A DNA stretch of 64,000 bases from Eisenbergiella tayi (lineage in GTDB: Bacteria; Bacillota; Clostridia; Lachnospirales; Lachnospiraceae). Below are positions 8,829-17,827 of the stretch, piece by piece (position 1 is the stretch's first letter; each line of letters opens with the position of its first letter). Position numbers and translations under genes: made by a program. The stretch is from NCBI RefSeq assembly GCF_001881565.1, contig NZ_MPDJ01000005.1, positions 647,347 to 711,346 on the forward strand. The letters are read 5' to 3'. The notes under the pieces are model-generated. The model was not told where the DNA came from. It searched no databases and saw only the letters and a program-made list of their open reading frames with translations.

Positions 8829-9692
8829 TCAGCCTTTTACAGCCCCGGCCATCATCCCTTTAACCAGCTTATCCTGGAAAGTAATGAATAATATAATCAT
8901 CGGCAATACAGACAGTACCAGTACGGACAGTATGATCGGAATGTCCAGTGAATGTTCTCCTTTAAACTGTCCCAGGGCCAAGGGCAGGGTTTTGTTGGAA
9001 GCTGTCTGCAGGAGGGTATTGGCAAATGCAAATTCATTCCACATGGAAACACCATTATAAATAGCCAGTGTGGAAAGTCCTGATTTGGAAAGAGGAAGGA
9101 TGATGGCGAAAAAATTCCTGAACTTGTTGCAGCCGTCAATTTCGGCGGATTCTTCAATTTCCTTCGGAATGGTTGTCATGAAGGCTGTGAGGATAAATAC
9201 GGACATAGGAAGCGCAAAGGTAACATAGGGGCCTACCAGTGCCTGCAGGCTGTCGTACAATCCCATATTTGTGGTCATTTTAAAAATGGGGATCAGTGTC
9301 ACATGCATGGGGATAGACATCATTGCCACGATTCCTGCATAGATAAAACCCCTCAGCTTGAATTTCATTCGGGAAAGAGGGTATGCGGCAAAGGCGGAAA
9401 TCGCCAGCATCAAAATCAATGAAACGGCAACGACAAGCACACTTCGGAAGAAATAGCCGAAGAAGCCGTGGGTCATGACTTCCACATAATTGTTGAAATA
9501 CCATGGATCGGGAAGATGGAACACTCCCTGGGCCAGCATATCAAACTGTTTGCGGAAAGAGTTCATGATCATAAAGAAGAACGGAACCAGCGTAACTACC
9601 AGCCAGGCACATGCAAAGAAAATGGCGATCGCCCATGCAATTCTGGATTTCAGCTTTTCCTTCCGGTAATCAACCTCTTTTTCTCCACTCAT
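8829..9692 (-). CDS. Carbohydrate ABC transporter permease, MalG type (CUT1)
   Basis: 287 residues, with a first membrane helix near 15-37 and five more, as in MalG-type permeases. The EAA loop that contacts the ATPase is visible as EESAEIDGCNKFRNFFAIILP. It forms the inner-membrane channel with the neighbouring MalF-type permease. It starts directly after the stop of that gene. No ATPase gene is present; CUT1 systems of Firmicutes usually share MsmK/MsiK encoded elsewhere. The substrate is probably a glycan fragment, judging from the GH42 gene upstream. Confidence 0.93.
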   Translation of the reverse strand: MSGEKEVDYRKEKLKSRIAWAIAIFFACAWLVVTLVPFFFMIMNSFRKQFDMLAQGVFHLPDPWYFNNYVEVMTHGFFGYFFRSVLVVAVSLILMLAISAFAAYPLSRMKFKLRGFIYAGIVAMMSIPMHVTLIPIFKMTTNMGLYDSLQALVGPYVTFALPMSVFILTAFMTTIPKEIEESAEIDGCNKFRNFFAIILPLSKSGLSTLAIYNGVSMWNEFAFANTLLQTASNKTLPLALGQFKGEHSLDIPIILSVLVLSVLPMIILFITFQDKLVKGMMAGAVKG

Positions 9693-10607
9693 TTAATAGT
9701 CCTCCTTTACTACAAAAATCTTCTGGAACAGCAGCGCGATGGCAGTTATCAGAATGAACATACCTGCCGCGACACAGGAGCCATAGCCCATATTGAACTG
9801 CTGGAAGGACAGCTTATACATATAAGTAGCCATCAATTCCGTTCCCCCTGCAGGACCGCCGCCGGTCATATTCCAAATCATGTCAAAATATTTCAGGGAA
9901 CCAATCAGGGACATAGTACATGCGGTCTTAAAAATCGGCCCCAGCAGAGGAATAGCAATCTGCCTCAGGTACTGGCCTCTTGTGGCTCCGTCAATAACGG
10001 CCGCTTCATAAATTGTGGTATCAATATTTCCGTAGCCGGCAATAAAATAAACCATATAGAAAGGGGTAAACTGCCATGCCATTACTCCGATTACCGAGAA
10101 AAGCGCATGAGGGTTTCTTCCCAGAAGATCCACGGTCACTTTGCTTCCCTTGATCAGAGTTCCCAGAGAGGAGAAGATACCTCCGTTCGTAGCCAGTGCA
10201 TAGGTAAACAAAAAGGCAATGGCTACGGAGCTCATCAGATAAGGCAGAAACCATATGATCTTAAAGATATTGAATTTCTTGCCTCCTGCATCCAAAAAGG
10301 TAGCAAGCAGAAGGCCCAGGGGAATCTGAAGCAGGATGGAAAAAATCATGACTATCACATTATGGCCGAATGCAGACCAGAAGGAATGATCCGACAGCAG
10401 GGTTTTCCAGTTGCTGATTCCGATATAGATTTTGTTGGAGGAAATACCGTTCCAGCTGTAAGCGCTTGTCACAAAGGTATCGATGACAGGATAGATCATA
10501 TACACCACAATTAAAATTAATGCGGGAAGGAGGAATACCGCAGCCGCTTTGGCGGTACTTTTTGCTCTCGCTCCGGCCAGACCGTTTGCTTTTTTTTCAG
10601 GACCCAC
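9693..10607 (-). CDS. Carbohydrate ABC transporter permease, MalF type (CUT1)
   Basis: About 305 residues with six predicted membrane helices. The EAA loop is YEAAVIDGATRGQYLRQIAIP and the family motif FDMIWNMTGGGP follows. I place the start at a GTG (10607) five bases after AGGAG; the longer frame runs back through a hairpin and lacks a ribosome site. It sits between the SBP and the MalG-type permease, the usual order in CUT1 operons. Confidence 0.9.
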   Translation of the reverse strand: MGPEKKANGLAGARAKSTAKAAAVFLLPALILIVVYMIYPVIDTFVTSAYSWNGISSNKIYIGISNWKTLLSDHSFWSAFGHNVIVMIFSILLQIPLGLLLATFLDAGGKKFNIFKIIWFLPYLMSSVAIAFLFTYALATNGGIFSSLGTLIKGSKVTVDLLGRNPHALFSVIGVMAWQFTPFYMVYFIAGYGNIDTTIYEAAVIDGATRGQYLRQIAIPLLGPIFKTACTMSLIGSLKYFDMIWNMTGGGPAGGTELMATYMYKLSFQQFNMGYGSCVAAGMFILITAIALLFQKIFVVKEDY

Positions 10608-10674
10608 ATTATCTCCTTTCCGGTAAACTATTTTCCAAATAGTCTGCCTTTCAAATAATTCTGTAGTAAAATCC

Positions 10675-10701
10675 GCCCGCAGGAGAAATTTTCCTGCGGG
10701 C
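10675..10701. other. Intercistronic hairpin between SBP and permease genes
   Basis: GCCCGCAGGA (10675-10684) pairs perfectly with TCCTGCGGGC (10692-10701). A T5 run follows only on the plus strand, where no gene would use it; the minus strand reads GGATTTTAC. It therefore probably acts as a 3' stabiliser or weak attenuator that keeps SBP mRNA in excess over permease mRNA. Confidence 0.65.
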
Positions 10702-10775
10702 TTTTTGAACAACGGATGGCCCGCACTGCGTGACAAACGTTGTTTCCAATCATCTTATCGCCGGCCCGCCGAATT

Positions 10776-12236
10776 TTATTCGGCTATGGCCGCCTTCATA
10801 GCGGCATCCTGCTCCTGGCCTATCTGTTCAGGAGTTTTCTGCAGACCGAACAGTTCCGTCATACAATCCTTATGCACTTCTGTAACCGACGCAGGCAGGT
10901 ACTGGTCATACCATAGCTGCACATTGGATGCGGTAAAGAATACATCCGCAACCACTTTCATGTTGGGATCATCAATGGTTTCTTCAAATCCTTTGATGGA
11001 AGGAATGGTTCCGCTGTCAAGCTGTCTCTGGTTATAGGCATCATCGTTATAATACTGTGTCGCAAGCACATAACAGGCATCCAGCTTTGTCTGATCCACG
11101 GAACCGTCAGCGTTCCAGCAGTTGAAGGAGAAGCCGTTACCGATCGCCGTTCCGATTTCAACATCCTGGGGAACCCCTTTTGCAGCTGCTTCCGAATCCT
11201 CAGGGAAACGGAATACGCCGATATTCTCATCGTACCATTCCTGATTATCCGCCCTGATACCGGATACCTGCCAGGAACCATGCAGCATCATCGCCGCCGT
11301 ATTGTCATACAGCAGGGCCTTGTCCTGTCCGTCATCTGTGGAAAGTGAGTTTACACCATCGGGGAAATATCCTTTTTTTACCCAATCCTGGATCTTCTCT
11401 CCTGCCCAGATAAAAGCGTCGGAGGTAAAGGATCCTTCCTGGGTATAGGCAGCGTCAAACTCAGCATTTCCTGAATGACGCGCTACCAGGTACATATAAT
11501 ACATGGAACCGGTCCACTTGGATCCGTTTGCCAGTGCGAAGGGCACATAGCCTGCCGCCACCAGCTTATCACATGCCGCTTCCAGCTCATCGATCGTCTC
11601 AGGAACTTCAATTCCCACTTCCGCGAAAATAGTCTTGTTGTAGAAAATATCGCATCCGGACAATCCGCCGAAAGGTATGGAAAGAATTTTTCCGTCATAG
11701 GAAGCCTGCGCCACCGCCGCATCAATAAAGTCGGGATGGTCATAGGTATTAAACATATCCGTGATATCATTTACGAAACCGGATTTGTAGTATTCTGCCA
11801 TAGGGCCGCCGCCCCAGTGGATATACATATCCGGCGCTTGCTTGGAGCTCATCGCCACCACCAGCTGCTGTTTGTAATTATCATTCTGCTGATGCACCAG
11901 ATTAATGGTGATATTGGGGTAGTCATCCATAAATCTCTGTACTGCCCCTTCCATTGTGGTCTTGCCGGGATCTTCCGTTGAAATATCCCAAAGGGTAATT
12001 GTCAGAGGTTCTGTCGTCAGCTCCGGAAGGTTCTTGCCGTCTGTCTGCTTTCCGGAAGCGCCTGCCGAAGAGGAGTCCGCCGCTTCAGCCGTTGTTTCCG
12101 CCTTGCTTTCCGTTCCGGTTTCTTTTCCTGCCGCCGGAGCATTCTGGCTGCCGGAAGAACTCCCGGATCCGCATCCCGCGAGCATGGTTCCTGCTAAAGC
12201 AGCCGCAAGAACGATAGATAAAAGCTTTCTCTTCAT
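10776..12236 (-). CDS. Extracellular sugar-binding lipoprotein of CUT1 transporter
   Basis: 486 residues with a lipoprotein signal (MKRKLLSIVLAAALAGTMLAGCGS; lipidated Cys at about 22), a Ser/Glu-rich linker and a periplasmic-binding-protein fold. It captures an oligosaccharide and delivers it to the two permeases downstream. It belongs to the family SBP_bac_1. Its promoter contains a G9 tract (see 12378-12406). The gene is separated from the beta-galactosidase by palindromic element A, so it forms its own operon with the two permeases. Substrate unknown; a galactoside is a reasonable guess from context. Confidence 0.93.
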   Translation of the reverse strand: MKRKLLSIVLAAALAGTMLAGCGSGSSSGSQNAPAAGKETGTESKAETTAEAADSSSAGASGKQTDGKNLPELTTEPLTITLWDISTEDPGKTTMEGAVQRFMDDYPNITINLVHQQNDNYKQQLVVAMSSKQAPDMYIHWGGGPMAEYYKSGFVNDITDMFNTYDHPDFIDAAVAQASYDGKILSIPFGGLSGCDIFYNKTIFAEVGIEVPETIDELEAACDKLVAAGYVPFALANGSKWTGSMYYMYLVARHSGNAEFDAAYTQEGSFTSDAFIWAGEKIQDWVKKGYFPDGVNSLSTDDGQDKALLYDNTAAMMLHGSWQVSGIRADNQEWYDENIGVFRFPEDSEAAAKGVPQDVEIGTAIGNGFSFNCWNADGSVDQTKLDACYVLATQYYNDDAYNQRQLDSGTIPSIKGFEETIDDPNMKVVADVFFTASNVQLWYDQYLPASVTEVHKDCMTELFGLQKTPEQIGQEQDAAMKAAIAE

Positions 12237-12377
12237 ACTGTTTGTTTCCTCCTTGGTTTCCGTAATAAATGATATTTCCTCAGCAGGATATACAGGTATT
12301 CAGGCGACTGATGGGCCCACTTTTCCCTCTCAGCAATTCGCACAAAGATATATCATTTATACAATTTTTATAGTGCA

Positions 12378-12406
12378 ATTATACCCCCCCCCTATTTTTG
12401 CAAGCA
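12378..12406 (-). promoter_or_regulatory. Promoter of the SBP-permease operon with a G9 homopolymer spacer
   Basis: Minus strand: a TTGCAA (12403-12398) and a consensus TATAAT (12383-12378) enclose 14 bases, nine of which are an unbroken G run (C9 at 12384-12392). An alternative -35, TGCTTG (12406-12401), gives a 17-base spacer. A homopolymer between the two boxes is prone to slippage, so the spacing and promoter strength may vary. The stretch 12237-12377 is leader and holds no ORF. Confidence 0.55.
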
Positions 12407-12507
12407 CTTTTTACTAGATTTTTAAGGTTTTGCAGCAAAAATATATTATATATGTAAAAACGATTATTATCTCTCCTTTTTCAGCTTGTTCACATTAAAT
12501 ATCAGTA

Positions 12508-12802
12508 ACTCAAACTCCGCACATGCCCCTGTCCCCTCCGGCCTCTGTTTCCGGCGCTGTCAGCCGGTTTGGATTTCCATCCCCCTGCGCCGGCCGTGCA
12601 GGGTTTCCTGTAAGGGGCGTATAAACTCGCCGGTCCTTAGGCCGCGTATTTTGCGGCCTTAGTACCGCTGCGTGTTTATCCGAACGAGAGTGTCCCCTTT
12701 AAGGATTCCTGCACGGCCGGCGCAGGGGGATGGAAATCCAAACCGGCTGATAGCGCCGGAAACAGAGGCCGGAGGGGACAGGGGCATGTGCGGAGTTTGA
12801 GT
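12508..12802. repeat. Long palindromic element A (two 95-base arms)
   Basis: The left arm (12508-12602) and right arm (12708-12802) are reverse complements over 95 bases with one mismatch (G opposite T). The 105-base centre folds further: TAAGGGG with CCCCTTTA, ATAAAC with GTTTAT, and a hairpin AGGCCGC-GTATTTT-GCGGCCT. It lies between the beta-galactosidase terminator and the promoter of the next operon, so it may not be transcribed from either. The centre contains CTAAGGACCGGCGAG on the minus strand, resembling CTAAGGACGGGCAG in elements B and C. The small ORF within it is an artefact of the palindrome. Confidence 0.9.
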
Positions 12803-12829
12803 CAGTAAAATGAAACAGACATAAAAATA

Positions 12830-12859
12830 GGCCCTTTCTCCCATCTGAGAGAAAGAGCC
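12830..12859 (-). terminator. Intrinsic terminator of the GH42 gene
   Basis: GGCCCTTTCTC (12830-12840) pairs with GAGAAAGAGCC (12849-12859) with one mismatch. On the minus strand it is followed by TATTTTTATG. It lies just after the stop codon at 12889 and before element A. Confidence 0.8.
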
Positions 12860-12888
12860 AAAAATAATTTGCCATATATTTTGTAATA

Positions 12889-14895
12889 TCAGGCGTTCTG
12901 TTCCTTAAAGAGAACCACTCCTTTTGTCTGCAGAACGATTTCGTCTCCGGGACGGTATTCTTTTCCGGTGAGCAAATCGGTTCCCGGCTTTTCAGCGATA
13001 AGCACTGTTTCCTGCGGATTATGATTCAGGAAGAAGAGGAAATTGGTTTCTTCTTTCCGGCGGATGGTGATTTCCACTCCCTTACAGGGCTTGAAAACCG
13101 GCTCCACGCCCTGCTCTTCCAATACCTTGTTGAGGAAATCGGCATAGAAATCCTGTCCGGCGCGGGTTGCCACATAATAGGCATGGCCTTTGCCGAATTC
13201 ATTTTTGGACAGTACAGGGGTTCCTTCATAGAAATCCTTATCATAGCAGGCAAGGGCCTGTGCGTTTTCCATATGCATGATATCGCAGATCAGGCCGCAG
13301 TCATAGTCCTTTCCGTTCCAGGAAAAACTGTTCTTCATATATGAGGGCAGCGCATCTGTTTCTTCCACCCAGATACCCAGGATATCGCGCAGCTTTCCGG
13401 GATATCCGCCTGTGATGACAAGATCGTGTTCATCCACAAGGCCGCTTAAGAAGGTGGTTACAAAGGTGCCTCCTTCGGATACGAACTTCCTGATTTTTTC
13501 ATCCGCACCGGGCTTTGTCATATACATAACCGGGGCGATCACCACTTTGTAATCATCCAGCGGATCCTGTGCGGATATGATGTCCACGGAGATATTATTG
13601 TCGTAAAGAGCCGTATAATAGTTAGCGAGTTCGTCCATGTATTTCAGGTCACAGCTGGGGCCTGCGGAGTATTCCAGAGCCCACCAGTTATCCCAGTCCA
13701 CGAGCATCGCCGCTTTGGAAGGCGTCCTGGAATCCAGGGTGGTGTCTCCCAGCTGCTTCAGTTCCTCTCCAAGCTGGCTTACTTCCCGGAATACCCGGGT
13801 ATTTTCGGTGCCGACATGGTCAATGACCGCGCCGTGGAATTTTTCGCAGGCGCCGATGCTTCTGCGCATCTGGAAAAACATCACGGTATCCGCGCCGTGG
13901 GCCACCGCCTGATAGCTGATGAGCCGCATATCACCGGGGCGTTTCAGGAGATTATAGGACTGCCAGTTAGTCACGCTGGGGGTCTGCTCCATGAGCATGA
14001 AGGGGGCTCCCTGCTTCAGGCCGCGCATCAGGTCATGGCGCATGGCAACCAGCGCGGGGGGATCGGTGGGATCGGGATAATTGTCCCAGGACACCACATC
14101 CATGTATCCGGCCCATTTCTGGTAATCGAGGGCCTTATAGAAGCCCATCAGGTTGGTCGTCACCGGAATATGAGGGGTAACAGCCTTGACCGCTTCATAC
14201 TCTCTCAGATAATTTTGGAGAATGGAATCGGAATTGAACCTGCGGTAATCCAGGGAAATCCCCTGAAATGTGGTGCGATCCTGGGCAAAATGCTCGCTCT
14301 GCAGGTTGGGAACGACGATTTCATCCCAATCATAGAAGGTATGTCCCCAGAAGCTGGTATTCCAGGCCTTGTTGAGAGCCTCGATACTTCCGTACTTTTC
14401 TTTCAGCCATACGCGGAACGCTTTTTCGCAGTTTTCGCAGTAGCATTCTCCGCCGTACTCATTGGAAATATGCCAGGTCACAATGTTGTCATACGTTCCG
14501 TAGCGTTCTGCCAGCTTACGGGCGAGGGCCACGGAATATTTTTGGTAGACGGGGCTATTGGGACAGGAATTGTGCCTGCTGCCGAATTTTCTTTTCATGC
14601 CGTTGAATTCCGTGCGCAGCACTTCGGGATATTTTTTTGCCATCCAGGCCGGATGGGCCGCCGTAGAGGTAGCCATTACCACCTTCAGGTTATTTTTACG
14701 AACCAGCTCCATAATCTTATCCAGCCGTTCGAAATGATAGGTTACCTCATCGGACTGAAGGGCCGCCCAGCTGAATACGTTCAATGTCACGCAGTCAATC
14801 CCTGCGAGACGGAACATGCGCATGTCCTCTTCCCAAACTGCTTCGTCCCACTGCTCCGGGTTATAATCGCCGCCATATAACATTTTTTTAACCAT
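12889..14895 (-). CDS. GH42 beta-galactosidase
   Basis: 668 residues, the normal GH42 length. It hydrolyses terminal beta-galactosides. The TIM barrel occupies about 1-380 and starts with YGGDYNPEQW. The acid/base Glu is E146 in HISNEYGG, and the nucleophile is E303 in LMEQTPS. The zinc-binding cysteines of the family are present (C111 and C151, C153, C156 in CYCENC). A trimerisation (GATase-like) domain and a small C-terminal beta domain follow. There is no signal peptide, so it acts on imported oligosaccharides. The ATG at 14895 follows TAGGAG. It lies 43 bases after the esterase gene and is probably cotranscribed with it. Confidence 0.95.
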   Translation of the reverse strand: MVKKMLYGGDYNPEQWDEAVWEEDMRMFRLAGIDCVTLNVFSWAALQSDEVTYHFERLDKIMELVRKNNLKVVMATSTAAHPAWMAKKYPEVLRTEFNGMKRKFGSRHNSCPNSPVYQKYSVALARKLAERYGTYDNIVTWHISNEYGGECYCENCEKAFRVWLKEKYGSIEALNKAWNTSFWGHTFYDWDEIVVPNLQSEHFAQDRTTFQGISLDYRRFNSDSILQNYLREYEAVKAVTPHIPVTTNLMGFYKALDYQKWAGYMDVVSWDNYPDPTDPPALVAMRHDLMRGLKQGAPFMLMEQTPSVTNWQSYNLLKRPGDMRLISYQAVAHGADTVMFFQMRRSIGACEKFHGAVIDHVGTENTRVFREVSQLGEELKQLGDTTLDSRTPSKAAMLVDWDNWWALEYSAGPSCDLKYMDELANYYTALYDNNISVDIISAQDPLDDYKVVIAPVMYMTKPGADEKIRKFVSEGGTFVTTFLSGLVDEHDLVITGGYPGKLRDILGIWVEETDALPSYMKNSFSWNGKDYDCGLICDIMHMENAQALACYDKDFYEGTPVLSKNEFGKGHAYYVATRAGQDFYADFLNKVLEEQGVEPVFKPCKGVEITIRRKEETNFLFFLNHNPQETVLIAEKPGTDLLTGKEYRPGDEIVLQTKGVVLFKEQNA

Positions 14896-14938
14896 AATGC
14901 TCCTATCTGTCCGCAGAGGCGGACCTGCAATCTGTTAT

Positions 14939-15772
14939 TTATACCTTCCAGTCAAAACGGGTGCACAGCCATTCGCAGCTCAATTCAAACCAATGCGCCA
15001 CATGGGGATAGTCATCTCCCACCTCCTGGGTGCACATGGACAGGCCGTGATGCCCATGCTCGAAAAGGTGGCATTCTGCCGGGACTCCATGCTCATACAG
15101 GCTTTTCACAAAGCGCATGGTATTGGTGACGCACACGCAGTCGTCATCCATGGTATGCCAGCAGAAAGCGGGCACCGTATCTTCGTCCACCTGGTTTTCC
15201 AGTGAAAAATAGGCTTCTTCCTCCTCCGTGCGTTCCGGGCCCAGAAGAGCGCTGAAGCTGTCATGCCACTCCGGATGAACCTCCTTTTGAGCGGAAATGA
15301 CAGGATAGGAAAGGATCATGGCATCCGGACGGTTCTGCCGTCCCTCCGCCGGACAGAGGGCACGGAGTTTTTCGCTGTTCCAGTGGACTCCCAGGCTGGC
15401 TGCCAGATGGCCTCCGGCAGAGAAGCCGCAGACCGCGATTTTGGCGGGATCCACTCCGTATTCTTCCGCGTGCTCCCTGATATGTACCACACTTGCGGAA
15501 AGCTCGCATAATGGCGTAAAACCGGTTGCCGGACGCTCCATTTCCTTTCCTGTGGTACTGTAATAGAGGACAAATACCTGGAAGCCTTTTGCAAAATAAG
15601 CTTCCGCTATGGGATCCGCTTCCCTGTCGGAGCAGTATTTATAAGCCCCGCCGGGACATATCACCACACAGGGACGCGTCTTCCTGTGGGGCATTTCTTC
15701 AAAATAAGGGTGCAGGTAACCGGTCAGAAGGGTTCCGGAATCCTGCAGAGGATAAATTGAAATTGTTTTCAT
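14939..15772 (-). CDS. Alpha/beta hydrolase, BD-FAE/acetyl esterase type
   Basis: About 277 residues. The oxyanion region CVVICPGGAY, the nucleophile elbow GFSAGG, an Asp in HTMDDDCV and the His in HGHHGLS form the catalytic set of the small carbohydrate-esterase group of alpha/beta hydrolases. There is no signal peptide, so it probably removes acetyl or other ester groups from imported sugars before the GH42 enzyme acts. The start is uncertain: ATG at 15781 has only two bases after AGGAG, while ATG at 15772 has eleven and matches the family start. The substrate is not known. Confidence 0.85.
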   Translation of the reverse strand: MKTISIYPLQDSGTLLTGYLHPYFEEMPHRKTRPCVVICPGGAYKYCSDREADPIAEAYFAKGFQVFVLYYSTTGKEMERPATGFTPLCELSASVVHIREHAEEYGVDPAKIAVCGFSAGGHLAASLGVHWNSEKLRALCPAEGRQNRPDAMILSYPVISAQKEVHPEWHDSFSALLGPERTEEEEAYFSLENQVDEDTVPAFCWHTMDDDCVCVTNTMRFVKSLYEHGVPAECHLFEHGHHGLSMCTQEVGDDYPHVAHWFELSCEWLCTRFDWKV

Positions 15773-15807
15773 GTCTGCCATCACTCCTGTTATACTTATT
15801 TATCCAT

Positions 15808-15848
15808 AAAGAAATGGAACCCACGCCATGCGCGGGTCCATTTCCTTT
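15808..15848 (-). terminator. Terminator hairpin after the second ABC transporter operon
   Basis: AAAGAAATGGA-ACCC pairs with GGGT-CCATTTCCTTT with a one-base bulge, and CGC/GCG continue the stem inside. On the minus strand TTTCTTTAT follows. It lies between the permease stop (15909) and the esterase start. Confidence 0.75.
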
Positions 15849-15908
15849 ATACAATATCCTGTGTATGCCGTCAATACCGGCGGAAGGAATATACTTTTTT
15901 CCCGTATA

Positions 15909-16760
15909 TCAGCCCTTTACTCCGGCGAAGGCAACGCCTTCCACAATATATTTCTGTCCGATGCAGTATACGATGATGATGGGGATAACCGAACACACCG
16001 TGCCTGCCATAATAGCGCCGTAATCCGCCGAGAACTGCTGCTGGAAGGACGCAAGGCCCAGCTGGATGGTTTTCAGCCTGTCGCTGTCCAGGTAAATCAT
16101 GGGGCCCATGTAGTCGTTCCATACACTGTTGAAGGTGAGGACGGTAAGGGTCGCCAGACCGTTCTGGGACAGGGGAAGGATAATCCTGCGGTAAATGCCG
16201 AAGGTGGAGCAGCCGTCAATCTTCGCCGCTTCATGAAGGCTGTTAGGTATGCTCAGCATGTTCTGGCGCAGAAGGAATACGCCGAAGGCGCTGAATGCCT
16301 GCAATACAATGAGGGAAAGGTGGGTATTGTACATGCCGAACGCCTTAACCACGATGAACTGGGGGATCATGATGGCATGCCAGGGAACCATCATGGTTGC
16401 CAGGTAAGCCACAAATATTTTATCTCTTCCCGGAAACTGCAGCTTGGTAAATGCAAAGGCCGCAAGGGAGCAGGTGAACAGCTGGAGCAGGGTGATGATA
16501 ACCGCCAGCTTCAGGGTGTTCAGAAAATACTGCAGGAAGGGTATGCTCTGCCATACTTTTTCATAATTCAGTGTCCGGAACACTTCCGGAATCCACTTTA
16601 CGGGATAGGAGAAAATCTCCGAATTCAGCTTAAAGGAAGCGCTGACCATCCACACAAAGGGGACTAACATCGTAAATGCCACGATACAGCAGAAAAGGAA
16701 AATCAGGACAGTACTGATTTTTAATTTCTTTTTGTTCTGTTGCTGTGCTTGTTTTGCCAT
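15909..16760 (-). CDS. Carbohydrate ABC transporter permease, MalG type (CUT1)
   Basis: 283 residues. The N-terminus is basic (KQAQQQNKKKLK), followed by six helices. The EAA loop is HEAAKIDGCSTFGIYRRIILP, and the typical end VEGVAFAGVKG closes it. It works with the permease and SBP upstream. The 12-base gap to the preceding permease shows cotranscription. Confidence 0.93.
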   Translation of the reverse strand: MAKQAQQQNKKKLKISTVLIFLFCCIVAFTMLVPFVWMVSASFKLNSEIFSYPVKWIPEVFRTLNYEKVWQSIPFLQYFLNTLKLAVIITLLQLFTCSLAAFAFTKLQFPGRDKIFVAYLATMMVPWHAIMIPQFIVVKAFGMYNTHLSLIVLQAFSAFGVFLLRQNMLSIPNSLHEAAKIDGCSTFGIYRRIILPLSQNGLATLTVLTFNSVWNDYMGPMIYLDSDRLKTIQLGLASFQQQFSADYGAIMAGTVCSVIPIIIVYCIGQKYIVEGVAFAGVKG

Positions 16761-16772
16761 TGCGGACCTCCT

Positions 16773-17693
16773 TTAATCTTCGTTTACCCAGTTTTTCTGA
16801 CCCTTCCACTGAATCAGGGTGATGATCAGAATGATAACAAACAGGAAGTAAGCGATTGCGGATGCATATCCCATCTTCCATTCACCGAATGCTTCCTTGT
16901 AAATGCGGAATACAAGCACACTGGTGGAGCGTCCCGGCCCTCCCTGCGTGGTTACGTTGATGATATCGAATACCTGGAAGGATGCGATAAAGCACAGGAT
17001 AGCAACCATGAAGGTTGTGGGGGAAAGCATCGGCCAGGTCACATGCCAGAAAAGTTTCCATGAATTGGCACCGTCAATCTTCGCTGCTTCATACAAATGA
17101 TTGGGAATGCTTTTCAAGCCGCCCATAAACATAATCATATAATAACCGGCCTGTTTCCATACTACTACGATGATTACCGTAAGAAGGGCCGTTTTGGTGG
17201 ACATAAACCATTTGGGCAGATGCTCCTGGGCGATGCCGATAGCACGCAGCGCCTGGTTGACAGGTCCGTCCACGGGCTGGAAGAGCAGCATGGCAATACA
17301 TCCGATAGCTACCATGGAAGTCAGGTTGGGGAAAAAGAACACGGTTTTGAAAAATCCGCCGCCAAACAGCTTCCGATTGAGTGCCAGCGCGAGTATCAGT
17401 GAAAATGCTATGGTAAGAGGTACGCTGACTACAGAGTATACCAGGTTATTCACAAGGGCCGCCTTGAACTGAGAGTCCCCGAACATTTTTAAATAATTGC
17501 TAATCCCTACAAATTTCCATTTGAAACCGTTGTAATCGGTAAAGCTGATTAAAAGTCCCAAAATGATCGGAATAGCTGTGAATATGAAAAATCCGATGAA
17601 GTTGGGGAGCAAATACAGGTATCCTGTGATAGCTTCTTTTCTTGCCGCCCTGCTCATCCGTTTCTTAGGCTGTTTCTTCACGGAAGCTGCCAT
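16773..17693 (-). CDS. Carbohydrate ABC transporter permease, MalF type (CUT1)
   Basis: 306 residues with six helices, the EAA loop YEAAKIDGANSWKLFWHVTWP and the family stretch FQVFDIINVTTQGGPG. A strong ribosome site (GGAGGAG) precedes the ATG. It follows the SBP gene after an intercistronic hairpin. Confidence 0.93.
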   Translation of the reverse strand: MAASVKKQPKKRMSRAARKEAITGYLYLLPNFIGFFIFTAIPIILGLLISFTDYNGFKWKFVGISNYLKMFGDSQFKAALVNNLVYSVVSVPLTIAFSLILALALNRKLFGGGFFKTVFFFPNLTSMVAIGCIAMLLFQPVDGPVNQALRAIGIAQEHLPKWFMSTKTALLTVIIVVVWKQAGYYMIMFMGGLKSIPNHLYEAAKIDGANSWKLFWHVTWPMLSPTTFMVAILCFIASFQVFDIINVTTQGGPGRSTSVLVFRIYKEAFGEWKMGYASAIAYFLFVIILIITLIQWKGQKNWVNED

Positions 17694-17755
17694 GCTACAT
17701 CTCCTCCTTTTTCACATATGCCCATACCCGCAGGCCGGCATATCATAGCCGCTAA

Positions 17756-17786
17756 AATCCGGCGCCCCTGTCAAAGGCGCCGGATT
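17756..17786. other. Intercistronic hairpin between SBP and permease genes
   Basis: AATCCGGCGCC (17756-17766) pairs perfectly with GGCGCCGGATT (17776-17786). The minus strand continues TTTAGCGG, a poor U-tract, so partial termination or mRNA stabilisation is more likely than full termination. A second small dyad, AAGTACA/TGTACTT, lies at 17801-17819. Confidence 0.65.
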
Positions 17787-17827
17787 CACGCGGTTTCCTC
17801 AAGTACAATTTCTGTACTTTTGCTGTC

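Noticed and set aside
9468-10514. A 348-codon plus-strand frame
   Set aside because: Antisense to the two permeases; composition is that of a reversed membrane protein.
12659-12844. Small ORF inside element A
   Set aside because: It reads through the palindrome arm and has no ribosome site; an artefact of the repeat.
13816-14880. A 354-codon plus-strand frame
   Set aside because: Antisense to the GH42 gene, with no recognisable domain.
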